Counted from the stretch's first letter, positions 7,801 through 16,861 are shown. The stretch: DNA of 64,000 bases from Lentzea flava (GCF_014648475.1 NZ_BMRE01000011.1:62001-126000); one strand, 5' to 3'. A program made the numbers and translations. Notes: generated by a model from the sequence alone, not told the origin.

Positions 7801-9053
7801 TCAGGTGCGGCGCGCGGCCCGAAGCCAGCGCATGACCGGGTGCAGGATCACGACGAGCAGCGAGCCCCACACCATGCCGCCCATCGACAGGTCGCCGATC
7901 TCGATGGTCAGGTCGCCGACACCGGCGACCAGCGCGGCGCCGCCGACCATGGCGTTCACCGGGCTGGTCAGGTCGACGCCGCGGTCCATCCAGATCCGCA
8001 CGCCGATGAGCACGATCAGGCCGTAGAGCACCAACGTGCAGCCGCCCAGCACACCTGCCGGGATGGTGCCGAACAGCGCGATGGCCTTCGGGGAGAACGC
8101 CAGCGCCGCGGCGAACACACCGGCGAACGCGAACGCCGCCGTGGTGTACACGCGCGTCACGGCCATGACGCCGATGTTCTCGGAGTACGTCGTCGTGCCG
8201 ACGCCACCGCCGAGACCTGACAACGCTGTCGACAGGCCGTTCGCGATGATCGCGTCGCCCGCGCTGCCGTCGAGGTTGCGGCCGGTCAGCGCCGCGACGG
8301 CCTTCACGTGGCCCACGACCTCGGCCACCAGGACGATCACGACCGGCAGCATCAGCAGCACGACGGACGGCCGCAGCTCCGGCTGGTACACCTGCGGCAG
8401 GCCGACCCACGCGGCGTCGCGCAGGGCCGTGAACTTCTCCGCCGGGACCGCGCCGAACGCCAGGCCGCCCACCCAGAGCGCCACGAAGCCCAGCAGGATC
8501 GCGAACCGGTTGAGCAGGCCGCGGCCCAGCACGCCGGCCAGCAGGATCACCACGGTCGTCAGAGCGGCCAGCAACGGCTGCCTGGCGAAGTGCGAGGTGG
8601 CCTGGTGCGAGAGGTTCAGGCCGATGATGATCACGACGGCGCCGGAGACGACCGGCGGCATGACCGACTCCAGCAGCCGCACGCCGAGCGCCTTGACCGC
8701 GATGCCGACGACGATCACGAGCAGACCGGCGGCGACGACACCGCCGAGCTGGGCGGCGATGCCCTGTTCACGGGCGCCACGAGAGGCGCCACGAAGGCGA
8801 AGGACGAGCCCAGGTAGCTCGGGACGCGGTTCTTGGTGATCACCAGGAACAGCAGCGTGCCCAGGCCGGAGAACAGCAGCGTGGTGGCGACGGGGAGGCC
8901 GGTGGCGGTGGGGACGAGCACGGTCGCGCCGAACATCGCGACCAGGTGCTGCACCCCGAACCCGATGGTGAGCGGCCAGCTCACCCGCTCCTGCGGTGCG
9001 ACGGTTTCACTGTCGGTGATCCGACCGTCCCCGTGCACGGTCCACAACGCCAA
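7801..9053 (-). pseudogene. uracil/xanthine permease (NCS2 family), interrupted by a frameshift
   Basis: Nucleobase:cation symporter of the UraA/PF00860 family, membrane embedded. The N-terminal part (LALWTVHGDG, WPLTIGFGVQHLVAMFGATV, LGSSFAFVAPLVA) and the C-terminal part (GIAAQLGGVV, VVGIAVKALGVRLLESVMPP, GLGGGVGTTTYSENIGVMAV) are both well conserved but lie in different frames. The switch is needed at about 8770-8785, where one extra base (for example a G in the GGCGCCC run) would restore a continuous protein of about 417 residues. Either a recent null mutation or a sequencing error in a GC run. The start is probably TTG 9053, 8 nt after GGGAGG; a GTG at 9113 is an in-frame alternative. 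Convergent with pyrD. Confidence 0.85.
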
Positions 9054-9220
9054 CGCACTGCCTCCCGGCAACCCAGCCGGACTTCCCGCTGCCCGGCCCC
9101 GGAATCCTGCCACGCCATGTAGTGGCTACGGCTAGATAACGGTCTGATAATCACACGATTGCCGTAAGGATCTCCAGTGGGGGCCGTCGAATAGGCGCGC
9201 GCGACTACAAAGCGTCACAT

Positions 9221-10042
9221 TTAGTGCGCTGAATAGCCTGACACGTCTCGCATCGCAGACGCGAGACCCGCCATGTGGTCGGTGGCGTCGTCCAGCACCT
9301 GACGCGGATCCTGGAACGCCGTGCTCGCCGCCAGCGCCTGACCTGCGGCCGCCACCAGCGAACAGTAGCGGTCCACGCCGTCCGCCAGTTGGATCCTGAG
9401 CACGCGCACGCCTTCGACGAGCGGTGCGCGCTCCAGCGGCGGTGCGGTGTTCCTGGCGCGTTCCACGGCCTGGAGCTGGGCCGACACCGCACGGATGGCC
9501 GCGGAGGCCTCCTGCGCGGTCTGCCGGGCGTGCTGGACGGATTCCGTCGGCATCGACGTGAGCGTCGGCGAGTCGAGCTGGCGCAGCAGCTCGTTCATCG
9601 CGTCCTCGGCCTCGTGGAGCTTCTCCATCGGAATGCGCGCGGCGGAGATGTGCGCGGGCAGCGGCGGCCGCGGAGGGGGCGGGGGCGACAGCTCCAGCCG
9701 TTGCTTCGCGGACTTGAGCTCCCGCAGCTTCACCCCGCTGCGGACCGCGAGCAGGCCGGGCAGGGCGGCGCCGATCGTGCCGGTGACGGTGGCCCACGTG
9801 CCGAGCACACCGGTGAAACCGAAGACGGCCAGCGTGCCGAAGATCGTGATCAGCGCGAGCCAGAACGTCAGCACGGCGTTGGTGCGCTTGCGCTTGCGTT
9901 CGAGCTTCGCGCGGGGGTCGTTCCACTTCTGCAGGCGGTACCGCGCCTGCTCGGCCAGCGGGTGGCCCTGGAGCGACGCACCCAACTCGTTGACGACCTT
10001 GCGGACGATCTCGTTGTTGGGACGGTTTCTCCAGGGCTCCAT
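9221..10042 (-). CDS. pspM: PspM-like phage-shock envelope stress membrane protein
   Basis: 273 residues. A charged N-terminal segment (KWNDPRAKLERKRKRTNAVL) leads into two adjacent membrane helices (LTFWLALITIFGTLAVFGFT and VTGTIGAALPGLLAV), then a proline linker and a long helical cytoplasmic domain. Location directly after pspA and clgR matches Rv2743c in the mycobacterial clgR-pspA-Rv2743c-Rv2742c operon, where it helps anchor PspA to the membrane. The start ATG 10042 has AGGAG and AGGTGA upstream; the frame is open further but without support. The fourth member, PspN (Rv2742c), is not next: the following gene is the divergent-position uracil permease. Confidence 0.8.
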   Translation of the reverse strand: MEPWRNRPNNEIVRKVVNELGASLQGHPLAEQARYRLQKWNDPRAKLERKRKRTNAVLTFWLALITIFGTLAVFGFTGVLGTWATVTGTIGAALPGLLAVRSGVKLRELKSAKQRLELSPPPPPRPPLPAHISAARIPMEKLHEAEDAMNELLRQLDSPTLTSMPTESVQHARQTAQEASAAIRAVSAQLQAVERARNTAPPLERAPLVEGVRVLRIQLADGVDRYCSLVAAAGQALAASTAFQDPRQVLDDATDHMAGLASAMRDVSGYSAH

Positions 10043-10073
10043 GATCACCTGCTGACTCCTCCTGCCCCGAGTC

Positions 10074-10925
10074 TCAGTTCTGAGCCGGCGGGACCTGCTG
10101 CTGCGTGGTCTTCTGCTCCTGCTGGACGCGCTGCGCGATCTCGGCCTGGATCTGCGCCGCGGCGCTGTTGCCCGCGGTGACCTGCGGCGGCGTGCTGCTC
10201 TGGCCACCGTGCATGGACGCGCGGATCTGCTCGAGACGCGAGGCGCCGGCGAGCTGCGTGGTCGAGGCCTGAACCTCGAGCATGCGGCCCTGCACCGAGT
10301 TCTGGGCGAGCTCGGCCGACCCGATCGCGGTGGCGTAGCGCTTCTCGATCTTGTCGCGGACCTCTTCCAGCGACGGCACGTTGCCCGGCGCGGCGAGCTC
10401 GCTCATCTGGGTCAGCGAGGCGGAGACCTGCTCCTGCATCTTCGCCTGCTCCAGCTGGCTGAGGAGCTTCGTGCGCTCGGCGAGCTTCTGCTGCAACATC
10501 ATCGAGTTGCGTTCGACAGCCTGCTTGGCCTGTGCGGCGGCCTGCAGCGACTGGTCGTGCAGCGTCTTCAGATCCTCGATGCCCTGCTCGGCGGTGACGA
10601 GCTGGGTGGCGAAGCCCTGGGCGGCGTTCTCGAACTGCTGCGCCTTCTGCTCGTCACCCTTCGCGCGCGCCTCGTCGGCGAGCACGAGCGCCTGACGTGC
10701 GGAGGACTGCAGCTTCTCGACTTCGCCGAGCTGCCGGTTCAGCTTCATCTCCAGCTGCCGCTGGTTTCCGATCACGGCCGCCGCCTGCTGAGAAAGCGCC
10801 TGGTGCTGACGCTGCGCCTCCTCGATGGCCTGCTGGATCTGCACCTTCGGGTCAGCGTGCTCGTCGATCTTGGACGAGAACGATGCCATCAGGTACTTCC
10901 AGAACTTCACGAACGGACTGGCCAT
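10074..10925 (-). CDS. pspA: PspA/IM30 family envelope stress protein
   Basis: 283 residues, almost entirely helical coiled coil, of the PspA/Vipp1 (ESCRT-III-like) family that binds stressed membranes. The N-terminal amphipathic helix [20 protein letters not shown] is typical of membrane insertion; helices rich in Gln, Ala and Glu follow to about residue 225. The C-terminal tail ([20 protein letters not shown] then a Gln-rich end) is low complexity and longer than in E. coli. In actinobacteria PspA is controlled by ClgR, whose gene lies 358 nt upstream on the same strand. The gap to pspM is 31 nt, so pspA-pspM form an operon. Confidence 0.95.
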   Translation of the reverse strand: MASPFVKFWKYLMASFSSKIDEHADPKVQIQQAIEEAQRQHQALSQQAAAVIGNQRQLEMKLNRQLGEVEKLQSSARQALVLADEARAKGDEQKAQQFENAAQGFATQLVTAEQGIEDLKTLHDQSLQAAAQAKQAVERNSMMLQQKLAERTKLLSQLEQAKMQEQVSASLTQMSELAAPGNVPSLEEVRDKIEKRYATAIGSAELAQNSVQGRMLEVQASTTQLAGASRLEQIRASMHGGQSSTPPQVTAGNSAAAQIQAEIAQRVQQEQKTTQQQVPPAQN

Positions 10926-11237
10926 CTCCTACGCCTGCCTTCTCGGTGCCGGTGTTGGATCCATCGTCTCAATTGTGCGTCGGCGGTTCCACCAACCTGG
11001 GGAGATATCCGGGATGACCCCGATCCACCCCGGGACTTTGGATTGACACACCCGCCGGCGCCAATCCTGCCCGCACCCGCGCCCCGAGACGCGGTGACCC
11101 AGCGTGCTGTGGCCAAGCCGTTGCCTGCCGTTCAGCACGCTGCCGTCGTTGTCAGATCAACGTGCGAAGGCCCGTTCTTGTTGCAGCGCGTGACGTGTCG
11201 GGGGCCACAGCGGACGTCAGATCACCCGAATGCCAGC
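10926..11237 (-). other. upstream region of pspA, no gene seen
   Basis: With the hairpin at 11238-11267 this makes a 358-nt gap between clgR and pspA. It shows no credible open reading frame and no clear match to the ClgR box core. It presumably carries the pspA promoter or is read through from clgR. Nothing else is recognised. Confidence 0.4.
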
Positions 11238-11267
11238 GACCCCGTTCGCCGCCAGGCGAACGGGGTC
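11238..11267 (-). terminator. hairpin downstream of clgR
   Basis: Perfect 12-bp stem (GACCCCGTTCGC at 11238-11249 with GCGAACGGGGTC at 11256-11267) and 6-nt loop, 16 nt after the clgR stop. No U-tract follows on the minus strand, so termination may be partial, which would let clgR transcripts read into pspA. Confidence 0.6.
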
Positions 11268-11283
11268 GGGAACGACATGGGTG

Positions 11284-11706
11284 TCAGGCTGCGACGACTG
11301 CCTTCGGGGGCTCGCCGATCGAGCTCGTGAGCCGGTGGCTGAGCATCGGCTGCAGGCGCAGGTCGGACAGGTCGTCCGACAGCGTGGTCGGCAGCACGCG
11401 GCCACCTTCCAGCTTGCCGCGCTCCGAGCGGCCGTCCGGAACGGTGTCCGGCACCGTGTCGGGCGTCTGCGAGACGGCGCCGATGTCGGAGGCGACGTGG
11501 TGCAGCAGCTCGGACAGCGGCAGGTCCAATGCTTCACAGATGGCCGCGAGGAGTTCGCTGGACGCCTCTTTGCGGCCGCGCTCCACCTCGGACAGGTACC
11601 CCAGGCTCACGCGGGCGGTCCGAGAGACCTCGCGCAGCGTGCGGCGTTGGTTGGTGCGGGCATGGCGAAGCCGATCACCGATCGCCTCGCGTAGCAGCAC
11701 GGTCAT
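11284..11706 (-). CDS. clgR: ClgR, XRE-family activator of clp protease and psp genes
   Basis: 140 residues. N-terminal XRE helix-turn-helix [20 protein letters not shown] then [20 protein letters not shown], the strongly conserved ClgR signature. ClgR activates clpP/clpC, lon and, in mycobacteria, its own operon with pspA. The C terminus ends in VVAA, a hydrophobic-AA end like the Clp recognition tails described for Streptomyces ClgR, so the protein is probably itself degraded by ClpP. Start ATG 11706 with a strong AGGAGG 7 nt upstream; the longer open frame is not supported. Conserved neighbours pgsA (upstream) and pspA (downstream) agree. Confidence 0.95.
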   Translation of the reverse strand: MTVLLREAIGDRLRHARTNQRRTLREVSRTARVSLGYLSEVERGRKEASSELLAAICEALDLPLSELLHHVASDIGAVSQTPDTVPDTVPDGRSERGKLEGGRVLPTTLSDDLSDLRLQPMLSHRLTSSIGEPPKAVVAA

Positions 11707-11784
11707 CGCGCGCCTCCTTCCGGCCGGCCGTGTCCCTACGTTACCGATCGACACCGACAACGGGCAGTGACTTCCGAACACGTC

Positions 11785-11795
11785 CGCCAAGGGCG
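11785..11795. promoter_or_regulatory. candidate ClgR box upstream of clgR
   Basis: CGCCAAGGGCG followed by AAC matches the published corynebacterial ClgR core CGCYNANRGCG. It lies about 80 nt before the clgR start, where autoregulation is expected in actinobacteria. The match is by eye only; the left flank does not fit the A/T preference. Confidence 0.5.
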
Positions 11796-11808
11796 AACGA
11801 ACGCGAAG

Positions 11809-12288
11809 TCATCGTTTGTTCCCGTCCACGGTCATCAGCAGGTATTCCGACAGCAGGACCAGCGCTTTTTCCACGGCTGTGAAACGCACCGCTTTCCGGT
11901 CGCCACTCACCGTGATGGTCCGCACTGTGGACACTCCAGGGCCGCTCAAGCCGATGTGGACCGTTCCTGGAGCGACCCCGTCCTGAGGATCAGGGCCGGC
12001 GACGCCGGTCAGCCCGATTCCCCAGTCCGATTTGCACCGGTTCCGGGCTCCCTGCGCCAGTTGGATCGCAACATCGGGGTGCACGGCACCGTGCTCGTCG
12101 AGCAACTGCTGATCCACGCCCGCGAGCTCGTGCTTGAGCTCGGTGGCGTAGACGATCAACCCACCGCGGACCACGGCACTCGCCCCCGGTGTGTCGACGA
12201 TCGTCGCGCACAGCAGACCCGCGGTCAGCGACTCGGCAGTGGCTACGGTCTGCCCACGCGCCTTCAGCAGGTCGACGACGTTCGTCAC
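11809..12288 (-). CDS. pncC: CinA C-terminal family nicotinamide-nucleotide amidase (PncC type)
   Basis: 159 residues covering only the CinA C-terminal domain. Typical motifs: TVATAESLTAGLL (catalytic Ser region), RGGLIVYATELKHELAGVD, GIGLTGVAGPDPQDG and GTVHIGL. The enzyme deamidates nicotinamide mononucleotide in NAD salvage; in bacteria it is often linked to DNA metabolism genes. It starts at GTG 12288, overlapping the pgsA stop by GTGA, and is followed by clgR on the same strand with a 102-nt gap that holds the clgR promoter. Confidence 0.9.
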   Translation of the reverse strand: MTNVVDLLKARGQTVATAESLTAGLLCATIVDTPGASAVVRGGLIVYATELKHELAGVDQQLLDEHGAVHPDVAIQLAQGARNRCKSDWGIGLTGVAGPDPQDGVAPGTVHIGLSGPGVSTVRTITVSGDRKAVRFTAVEKALVLLSEYLLMTVDGNKR

Positions 12289-12863
12289 GCCACCGCCCTA
12301 CCCGCGCGGGCCTTCAACTTAAACGCACGGATGACGTAATCGATTCCCGTCACAACGGTGAGGATCAGCGCCGCGGCCATGATCACCCAGGCGATGACCG
12401 CGATGACGTCGTTCTGCGGCAGCAGGAACAACCCGATCGCGATGACCTGCAACAGCGTCTTCGCCTTGCCGCCGCGGCTGGCCGGGATGACGCCGTAGCG
12501 GATCACCCAGAACCGCAGCAGCGTCACGCCCACCTCGCGCACGGCGATGACGATCGTGATCCACCACGGCAGCACGTCGAGGATGCTCAGGCCCACCAGC
12601 GCGGACCCGGTCAGCGCCTTGTCCGCGATCGGGTCGGCGATCTTGCCGAAGTCGGTGATCAGCCCGTGCTTGCGGGCGAGCGTGCCGTCGATGTGGTCGG
12701 TGAAGCTCGCGACGGCGAAGATCCCGAACGCGATGAGCCGCCACGTCGTGTCGAAACCGCCCGCCGCGAACAGTGAGAGCAGGAAGACCGGGACCAGTGC
12801 CATCCGCGCCATCGTGAGGACGTTGGCGACGTTGAGCAGCGGGACCTTCCTGGCCTCCGTCAT
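12285..12863 (-). CDS. pgsA: CDP-diacylglycerol-glycerol-3-phosphate 3-phosphatidyltransferase
   Basis: 192 residues, integral membrane enzyme making phosphatidylglycerol phosphate. The CDP-alcohol phosphatidyltransferase signature is intact: [12 protein letters not shown] then [11 protein letters not shown], giving D-x2-DG-x2-AR-x8-G-x3-D-x3-D. Hydrophobic helices such as [20 protein letters not shown] flank it. Its position next to clgR and downstream of rimO matches pgsA3 (Rv2746c) of mycobacteria. ATG 12863 overlaps the rimO stop (ATGA) and its own stop overlaps pncC, so rimO-pgsA-pncC is one translationally coupled unit. Confidence 0.95.
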   Translation of the reverse strand: MTEARKVPLLNVANVLTMARMALVPVFLLSLFAAGGFDTTWRLIAFGIFAVASFTDHIDGTLARKHGLITDFGKIADPIADKALTGSALVGLSILDVLPWWITIVIAVREVGVTLLRFWVIRYGVIPASRGGKAKTLLQVIAIGLFLLPQNDVIAVIAWVIMAAALILTVVTGIDYVIRAFKLKARAGRAVA

Positions 12864-14284
12864 GTCGCCAGCACCTCGATCGGCTCGACGACCAGGTCGA
12901 CGCCCTCGGAGTCGACCACGCGGCACCGCACGAGGTCACCGCGCTTGAGGTCCTCGCCCTCGAGCACGATGCACTCGCCGTCGACCTCGGGCGCCTGGTG
13001 CTCGGCCCGGCCGACGCAGTCCTCCTCGGCAGCGTCGTCAGCCTCGTGCTCGATCAGCACGACGACCTCGGAGCCGACCCGGTCCTCCGCGCGCTGGCTG
13101 GTGAGCTCCTCGACGAGGTTGCCGATCCGCTGGACCCGCTCCGCGATGGTGTCGGCGTCGAGCTTGCCGTCGAGGTTCTCGGCCTCGGTGCCGTCCTCGT
13201 CGGAGTACCCGAAGATGCCGACCGCGTCGAGCCGCGCCTCGGTCAGGAACCGCTCCAGCTCGGCCAGGTCCTCCTCGGTCTCGCCGGGGAAGCCCACGAT
13301 GAAGTTGCTGCGGATGCCCGCCTCGGGGGCGTGCTCACGGATCTGCCACACGAGCTTGAGGAAGCTGTCGGTGTCGCCGAACCGGCGCATGCGCCGCAGC
13401 ACGTTCTCGCTGGAGTGCTGGAACGACATGTCGAAGTAGTTCGCGACCTTCTCGGTCTTCGCGATGGCCGCGACGAGGCTCGGCTTGGTCTCGGCGGGCT
13501 GCAGGTAGCTCACCCGCACCCGCTCGACGCCGGGGATGCTCGCGAGGCGCGGCAGCAGCTGCTCCAGCGCACCCTGCTCGCGCGGCAGGTCCTTGCCGTA
13601 GCTGGTCGAGTTCTCGCTGACGAGGAACAGCTCCTTGACGCCGTTCTCGGCGAGCCACATGGCCTCGGAGACGATCTCGTCGGGGTGCCGCGACACGAAC
13701 GCGCCGCGGAAGCTCGGGATGGCGCAGAACGAGCACCGCCGGTCGCAACCGGACGCGATCTTCAGCGGGGCCACGGGAGCGTCGTCGAGGCGCTTGCGCT
13801 GCACCTTGGTGGGGCCCCAGCCGTGGCCGGGCACCTGGACGTCGGCGGCGGCCTCCTGGCGCTTGACCGGCGTGATGGGCAGCAGCGTGCGGCGGTCGAC
13901 CGGCACGTGCGACTCGATCCGCTTGCCGTGCAGCACGTCGTTGAGGCGCTCGGCCAGGTCGTTGTACTGGTCGAAGCCCAGGACCGCTGCCGCCTCCGGC
14001 AGGCTGTCCGCGAGCTCCTTGCCGTACCGCTCGGCCATGCAGCCGACCGCGACGACCTTGGCGCCGGTGTCGGACGCCGCGAGCAGCGTGTCGACCGAGT
14101 CCTTCTTGGCCTGCTCGACGAAGCCGCACGTGTTGACGACGACGACATCGGCTTCGGCGCCCTCGTCCACCAGCTCCCAGCCGCCTTCGCCGAGGCGCCC
14201 GGCGAGTTCCTCGGAGTCGACCTCGTTGCGGGCGCAGCCCAGGGTCAGCAGCGACACGCGTCGCGGAGTGGTGGGAGAAGACAC
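12860..14284 (-). CDS. rimO: ribosomal protein S12 methylthiotransferase RimO
   Basis: 474 residues, radical SAM enzyme that adds a methylthio group to Asp of ribosomal protein S12. Seen: N-terminal UPF0004 domain with its three cysteines ([41 protein letters not shown]), radical SAM cluster [16 protein letters not shown] (CxxxCxxC), and a C-terminal TRAM domain ([11 protein letters not shown] to [12 protein letters not shown]). The IPSFRG form after the cluster and [10 protein letters not shown] mark RimO rather than MiaB. Start GTG 14284. In many actinobacteria it is near ftsK and pgsA, as here, though an accessory pair is inserted just upstream. Confidence 0.93.
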   Translation of the reverse strand: MSSPTTPRRVSLLTLGCARNEVDSEELAGRLGEGGWELVDEGAEADVVVVNTCGFVEQAKKDSVDTLLAASDTGAKVVAVGCMAERYGKELADSLPEAAAVLGFDQYNDLAERLNDVLHGKRIESHVPVDRRTLLPITPVKRQEAAADVQVPGHGWGPTKVQRKRLDDAPVAPLKIASGCDRRCSFCAIPSFRGAFVSRHPDEIVSEAMWLAENGVKELFLVSENSTSYGKDLPREQGALEQLLPRLASIPGVERVRVSYLQPAETKPSLVAAIAKTEKVANYFDMSFQHSSENVLRRMRRFGDTDSFLKLVWQIREHAPEAGIRSNFIVGFPGETEEDLAELERFLTEARLDAVGIFGYSDEDGTEAENLDGKLDADTIAERVQRIGNLVEELTSQRAEDRVGSEVVVLIEHEADDAAEEDCVGRAEHQAPEVDGECIVLEGEDLKRGDLVRCRVVDSEGVDLVVEPIEVLAT

Positions 14285-14323
14285 GGTGCTCAGCGTAACC
14301 GGCCCAGGTCTCGGACCTTGAAC

Positions 14324-14878
14324 TCAGTGCTTGCGAACGACCTCGACCAGCCGCCACATGTCACTCGACGGGTTGCCCGCGCCCAGCGCCTTGGCCCGCT
14401 CGACCGCCCTGTCGACGCGTTCGGCGAGCACCGTGAAGTCAAGCGCGCCCTTCGCGTATTTGGGCAGATACTTGCGCAGCCTCTCCACGGCGGCCTTCGG
14501 GCCGGAGATCCCCGCAGTGCAGTCTGCGAAGTGAAGGATCAGCCACACCTCGAAGCACGGGTTCGACACAGCCAACGAGATGCCGGTCGACTCGGCCTCG
14601 GCAACGGCCTCGTCGATGTCGAAGTCGTCGACATCGACGACACACCAGTACTCGTCGAACCCGTCCCGGTCCTTCTCCCGCAGCTTCACCGCGTGCCTCA
14701 CCAGTTGCGCAGGTGAACCGACTTTGACGATCGATCTCAAGGTCACCGGCTTGGAGAGGCGCTTCAACCCGTCCAGATACGCCTGCTCGGTCTGCCCGCA
14801 GCACACCGCGAGCACGCGGCTGGCTGAGGTCCGCGACGGCGTCCGACGACGACGTGGCGAGTTCTCACGCCGCGCCAT
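14324..14878 (-). CDS. RloB family protein (Toprim-like; AbiLii-like defence partner)
   Basis: 184 residues. N-terminal basic tail (residues 1-20), then motifs of the RloB family: GQTEQAYLDGL (GxTE, residues 28-38), a DVDDFD acid cluster (82-87), and SNPCFEVWLILHF near residue 110. GxTE plus DxD resembles the catalytic residues of Toprim nucleases, so a nuclease role is inferred. RloB genes pair with AAA ATPases in RloA-RloB and in the AbiL abortive-infection system. It overlaps the ATPase gene by 14 nt with the start at ATG 14878; the longer frame would run deeper into that gene. It lies between argA and rimO, where mycobacteria have no such genes, suggesting insertion. Confidence 0.85.
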   Translation of the reverse strand: MARRENSPRRRRTPSRTSASRVLAVCCGQTEQAYLDGLKRLSKPVTLRSIVKVGSPAQLVRHAVKLREKDRDGFDEYWCVVDVDDFDIDEAVAEAESTGISLAVSNPCFEVWLILHFADCTAGISGPKAAVERLRKYLPKYAKGALDFTVLAERVDRAVERAKALGAGNPSSDMWRLVEVVRKH

Positions 14879-16151
14879 CGACACCTCGTAGGACTGCGGA
14901 CACGAACGTCTCAGCCTCGACGTCAGGGACGGCGCCGTAGCTACCACCGAGATAGCGACGCTCCAGGTTCTCGCCTTCCTTGCGCGGCTTGAAATCGGTC
15001 AACGGGTACAGATCAGACGCACCCTCGGAGTTCTTGTCGACGAACCAGACGTCCTCACGAGCGAGCACTTCGTCACCAAGGACGGGACTGAGCAGACTCG
15101 CATCGTGTGTGGTGAACACGAGCTGCGCGCCGCCTGTGTTCGCTTCAGTGCTGCGGAACAGCCCGACAAGCGCCGCCGTGAGACGAGGGTGCAGGCTCGC
15201 ATCGATCTCGTCGACGACCAACGTGCCCCCGTTGTGGAGCATTGACAACGTCGTGGGCAACATCATCAGCCAGGAGAGCGTGCCTGCCGACTCCTCGGCG
15301 ATGTCGAACGGCTCGTGCCGCGGTCCGTGTGTGAGCTGGATTCGCCGTCGTCTCTCGATCGTGTCCCGTAGTAGTTGACTGGCCCGGCCGCGCGGCAGGT
15401 CCGGGTCCATCACGCGCTCGATGACCGACATCTCAGCTTCGTCAACTGGCCGGTTTTCCGCGTGCAGAACGCCGGTGATGCCGAGGTCAGCGACTCTCAG
15501 CAGGTCCACGATCTGCCTGGTCAGACTGTCGTTGGCGCTGCGGAGGAAGTGCGTGATCAGCTCGTGGTCGAACCTTGCGTCCGCCTGGCGGTGGAACACC
15601 AGCTTGCCGGCGAACCACCGTTGAACCGGAAGCACAGCCTCGATGCCTGATTGTGCGGCAAGACTCAGGAACAGGGCGTTCGGCCGGAGGAGCCCGGCGA
15701 GCACATCGCCCTTGGCCGCTCCTTCGCCGACCGTGGTACCGAACTTGACCTGGCCGCCGACACGTTCGAAGAGGACGCGCTTGCGCTTCTCCGGGTAGCT
15801 GTACAGCCACTCCTCCAGAACGCGGTGATCGTCTACCTCGAAGCCGTACGTGTACCGGACACCGGCTTCGATCAGCTCGACCACGTACACAGATGACCTG
15901 TCAGGTGACTCGTCGAGCTTGAACGGCTGTCTGGGCACGCCATCGTCCGGTGCCCATACAGCGAACGAGTCGCGTACGGCCTGGACCATGAACCACAGGC
16001 CGTCCAGAAGGTTCGACTTCCCCGAGGCGTTCGCACCGTAGATCGCAGCGACCGGCAAAACGTCGCGATCCTTCGAGTAGGCAGGCATGAGCAGCAACTC
16101 ACGCTCGTCACGAAACGAGCGGTGGTTCGCCAGCCGGAAACTTCGAAGCAC
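14865..16151 (-). CDS. AAA family (AAA_21/AAA_15) ATPase, RloA/AbiLi-like
   Basis: 428 residues, ABC/SMC-like ATPase with a single split ATPase domain. Walker A is IYGANASGKSNLLDGLWFM (about 38-56), the signature-like region is AEESAGTLSWLMMLP, Walker B is TLVVDEIDASLHPRLTAAL, and the H-loop is QLVFTTHDASLLSP. These are the words of OLD-like/AAA_21 proteins that act with a nuclease partner, here RloB. The start GTG 16151 has GGAGGTGG about 9 nt upstream. Divergent from argA with a 146-nt gap. Likely a phage-defence sensor/effector pair; no methylase or reverse transcriptase is nearby, arguing against an R-M or retron role. Confidence 0.87.
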   Translation of the reverse strand: MLRSFRLANHRSFRDERELLLMPAYSKDRDVLPVAAIYGANASGKSNLLDGLWFMVQAVRDSFAVWAPDDGVPRQPFKLDESPDRSSVYVVELIEAGVRYTYGFEVDDHRVLEEWLYSYPEKRKRVLFERVGGQVKFGTTVGEGAAKGDVLAGLLRPNALFLSLAAQSGIEAVLPVQRWFAGKLVFHRQADARFDHELITHFLRSANDSLTRQIVDLLRVADLGITGVLHAENRPVDEAEMSVIERVMDPDLPRGRASQLLRDTIERRRRIQLTHGPRHEPFDIAEESAGTLSWLMMLPTTLSMLHNGGTLVVDEIDASLHPRLTAALVGLFRSTEANTGGAQLVFTTHDASLLSPVLGDEVLAREDVWFVDKNSEGASDLYPLTDFKPRKEGENLERRYLGGSYGAVPDVEAETFVSAVLRGVDGAA

Positions 16152-16297
16152 TGATCATCCACCTCCAGAAGCAGACTACAGCCTCTATTGTGCGGGTAAA
16201 CCGCAGAAAACGCCCTGAAGCTGCCTGTAACGAGGGGCTTCACGATCCGTACCACTGCTCACGACAGGTGCAGGCGGCCAGCTCATACTTGTTCCTC

Positions 16298-16798
16298 GTG
16301 ACCAGTGGGGTAGTCGTGCGGCGCGCCCGCACCAGCGATGTGCGCGCCATGAAGGCGTTGATCGACGGGTACGCGGGCAAGGTCCTGCTGGCCAAACCCC
16401 TGGTCACGCTGTACGAGGCCGTCCAGGAGTTCTGGGTGGCCGAGGAGGACGGCGAGCTGCTCGGCTGCGGCGCCCTGCACGTGATGTGGGAGGACCTGGC
16501 CGAGATCCGCAGTGTCGCGGTCTCCCCGATGGCTCTCGGCCGCGGTGTGGGTCACCGGATCGTGGCGCAGCTCATCGCGACGGCCAAGGAGCTGCAGCTC
16601 GCGCGGATCTTCGTGCTGACGTTCGAGACCAAGTTCTTCGCCAAGCACGGGTTCGTGGAGATCGAGGGCACGCCGGTGAGCCCCGAGGTCTATGAGGAGA
16701 TCATGCGGTCGGTCGACGAGGGTGTCGCCGAGTTCCTCGACCTCAGCTACGTGAAGCCGAACACGCTCGGCAACAGCCGGATGCTCCTGGAGTTGTAA
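16298..16798 (+). CDS. argA: amino-acid N-acetyltransferase (N-acetylglutamate synthase, mycobacterial ArgA type)
   Basis: About 166 residues, single GNAT domain. VRRARTSDVRAMKALIDGYA, LVTLYEAVQEFWVAEEDGEL, acetyl-CoA loop VSPMALGRGVGHRIVAQLI and the C-terminal FLDLSYVKPNTLGNSRMLL match Rv2747-type glutamate N-acetyltransferase, the first step of arginine synthesis. Start GTG 16298 gives the right length; GTGs a few codons on are alternatives. In mycobacteria argA sits between ftsK and pgsA; here it is in the same relative place but with accessory genes on both sides. Its stop codon is the first part of the 26-bp palindrome. Confidence 0.92.
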   Translation: MTSGVVVRRARTSDVRAMKALIDGYAGKVLLAKPLVTLYEAVQEFWVAEEDGELLGCGALHVMWEDLAEIRSVAVSPMALGRGVGHRIVAQLIATAKELQLARIFVLTFETKFFAKHGFVEIEGTPVSPEVYEEIMRSVDEGVAEFLDLSYVKPNTLGNSRMLLEL

Positions 16799-16823
16799 CT
16801 CTTCGAGTAATTACTCGAAGAGT
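16798..16823. promoter_or_regulatory. 26-bp perfect palindrome between argA and merR
   Basis: Two 13-nt arms, ACTCTTCGAGTAA and its exact reverse complement, with no spacer, centred between 16810 and 16811. It begins on the last base of the argA stop codon and ends 1 nt before the -35 element of the merR promoter. AT content is high for this genome. As DNA it is an ideal operator for a dimeric regulator, probably the MerR protein or an outside repressor; as RNA it could fold into a stem, but with no loop it would be a poor terminator. Confidence 0.75.
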
Positions 16824-16824
16824 C

Positions 16825-16854
16825 TTGACTCGACGAACGTGGGCACACCAAGAT
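16825..16854 (+). promoter_or_regulatory. promoter of the TOMM operon (leaderless)
   Basis: -35 TTGACT at 16825-16830, 18-bp spacer, -10 CAAGAT at 16849-16854. The expected transcription start is at or next to the GTG at 16862, and no ribosome-binding site is present, so the merR message is probably leaderless. The palindrome at 16798-16823 abuts the -35. Confidence 0.6.
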
Positions 16855-16861
16855 CTGCGGT

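Noticed and set aside
14324..16151. Restriction-modification, retron or Septu system
   Set aside because: No methylase, no reverse transcriptase or msr/msd-like repeat, and the partner is RloB rather than an HNH protein.
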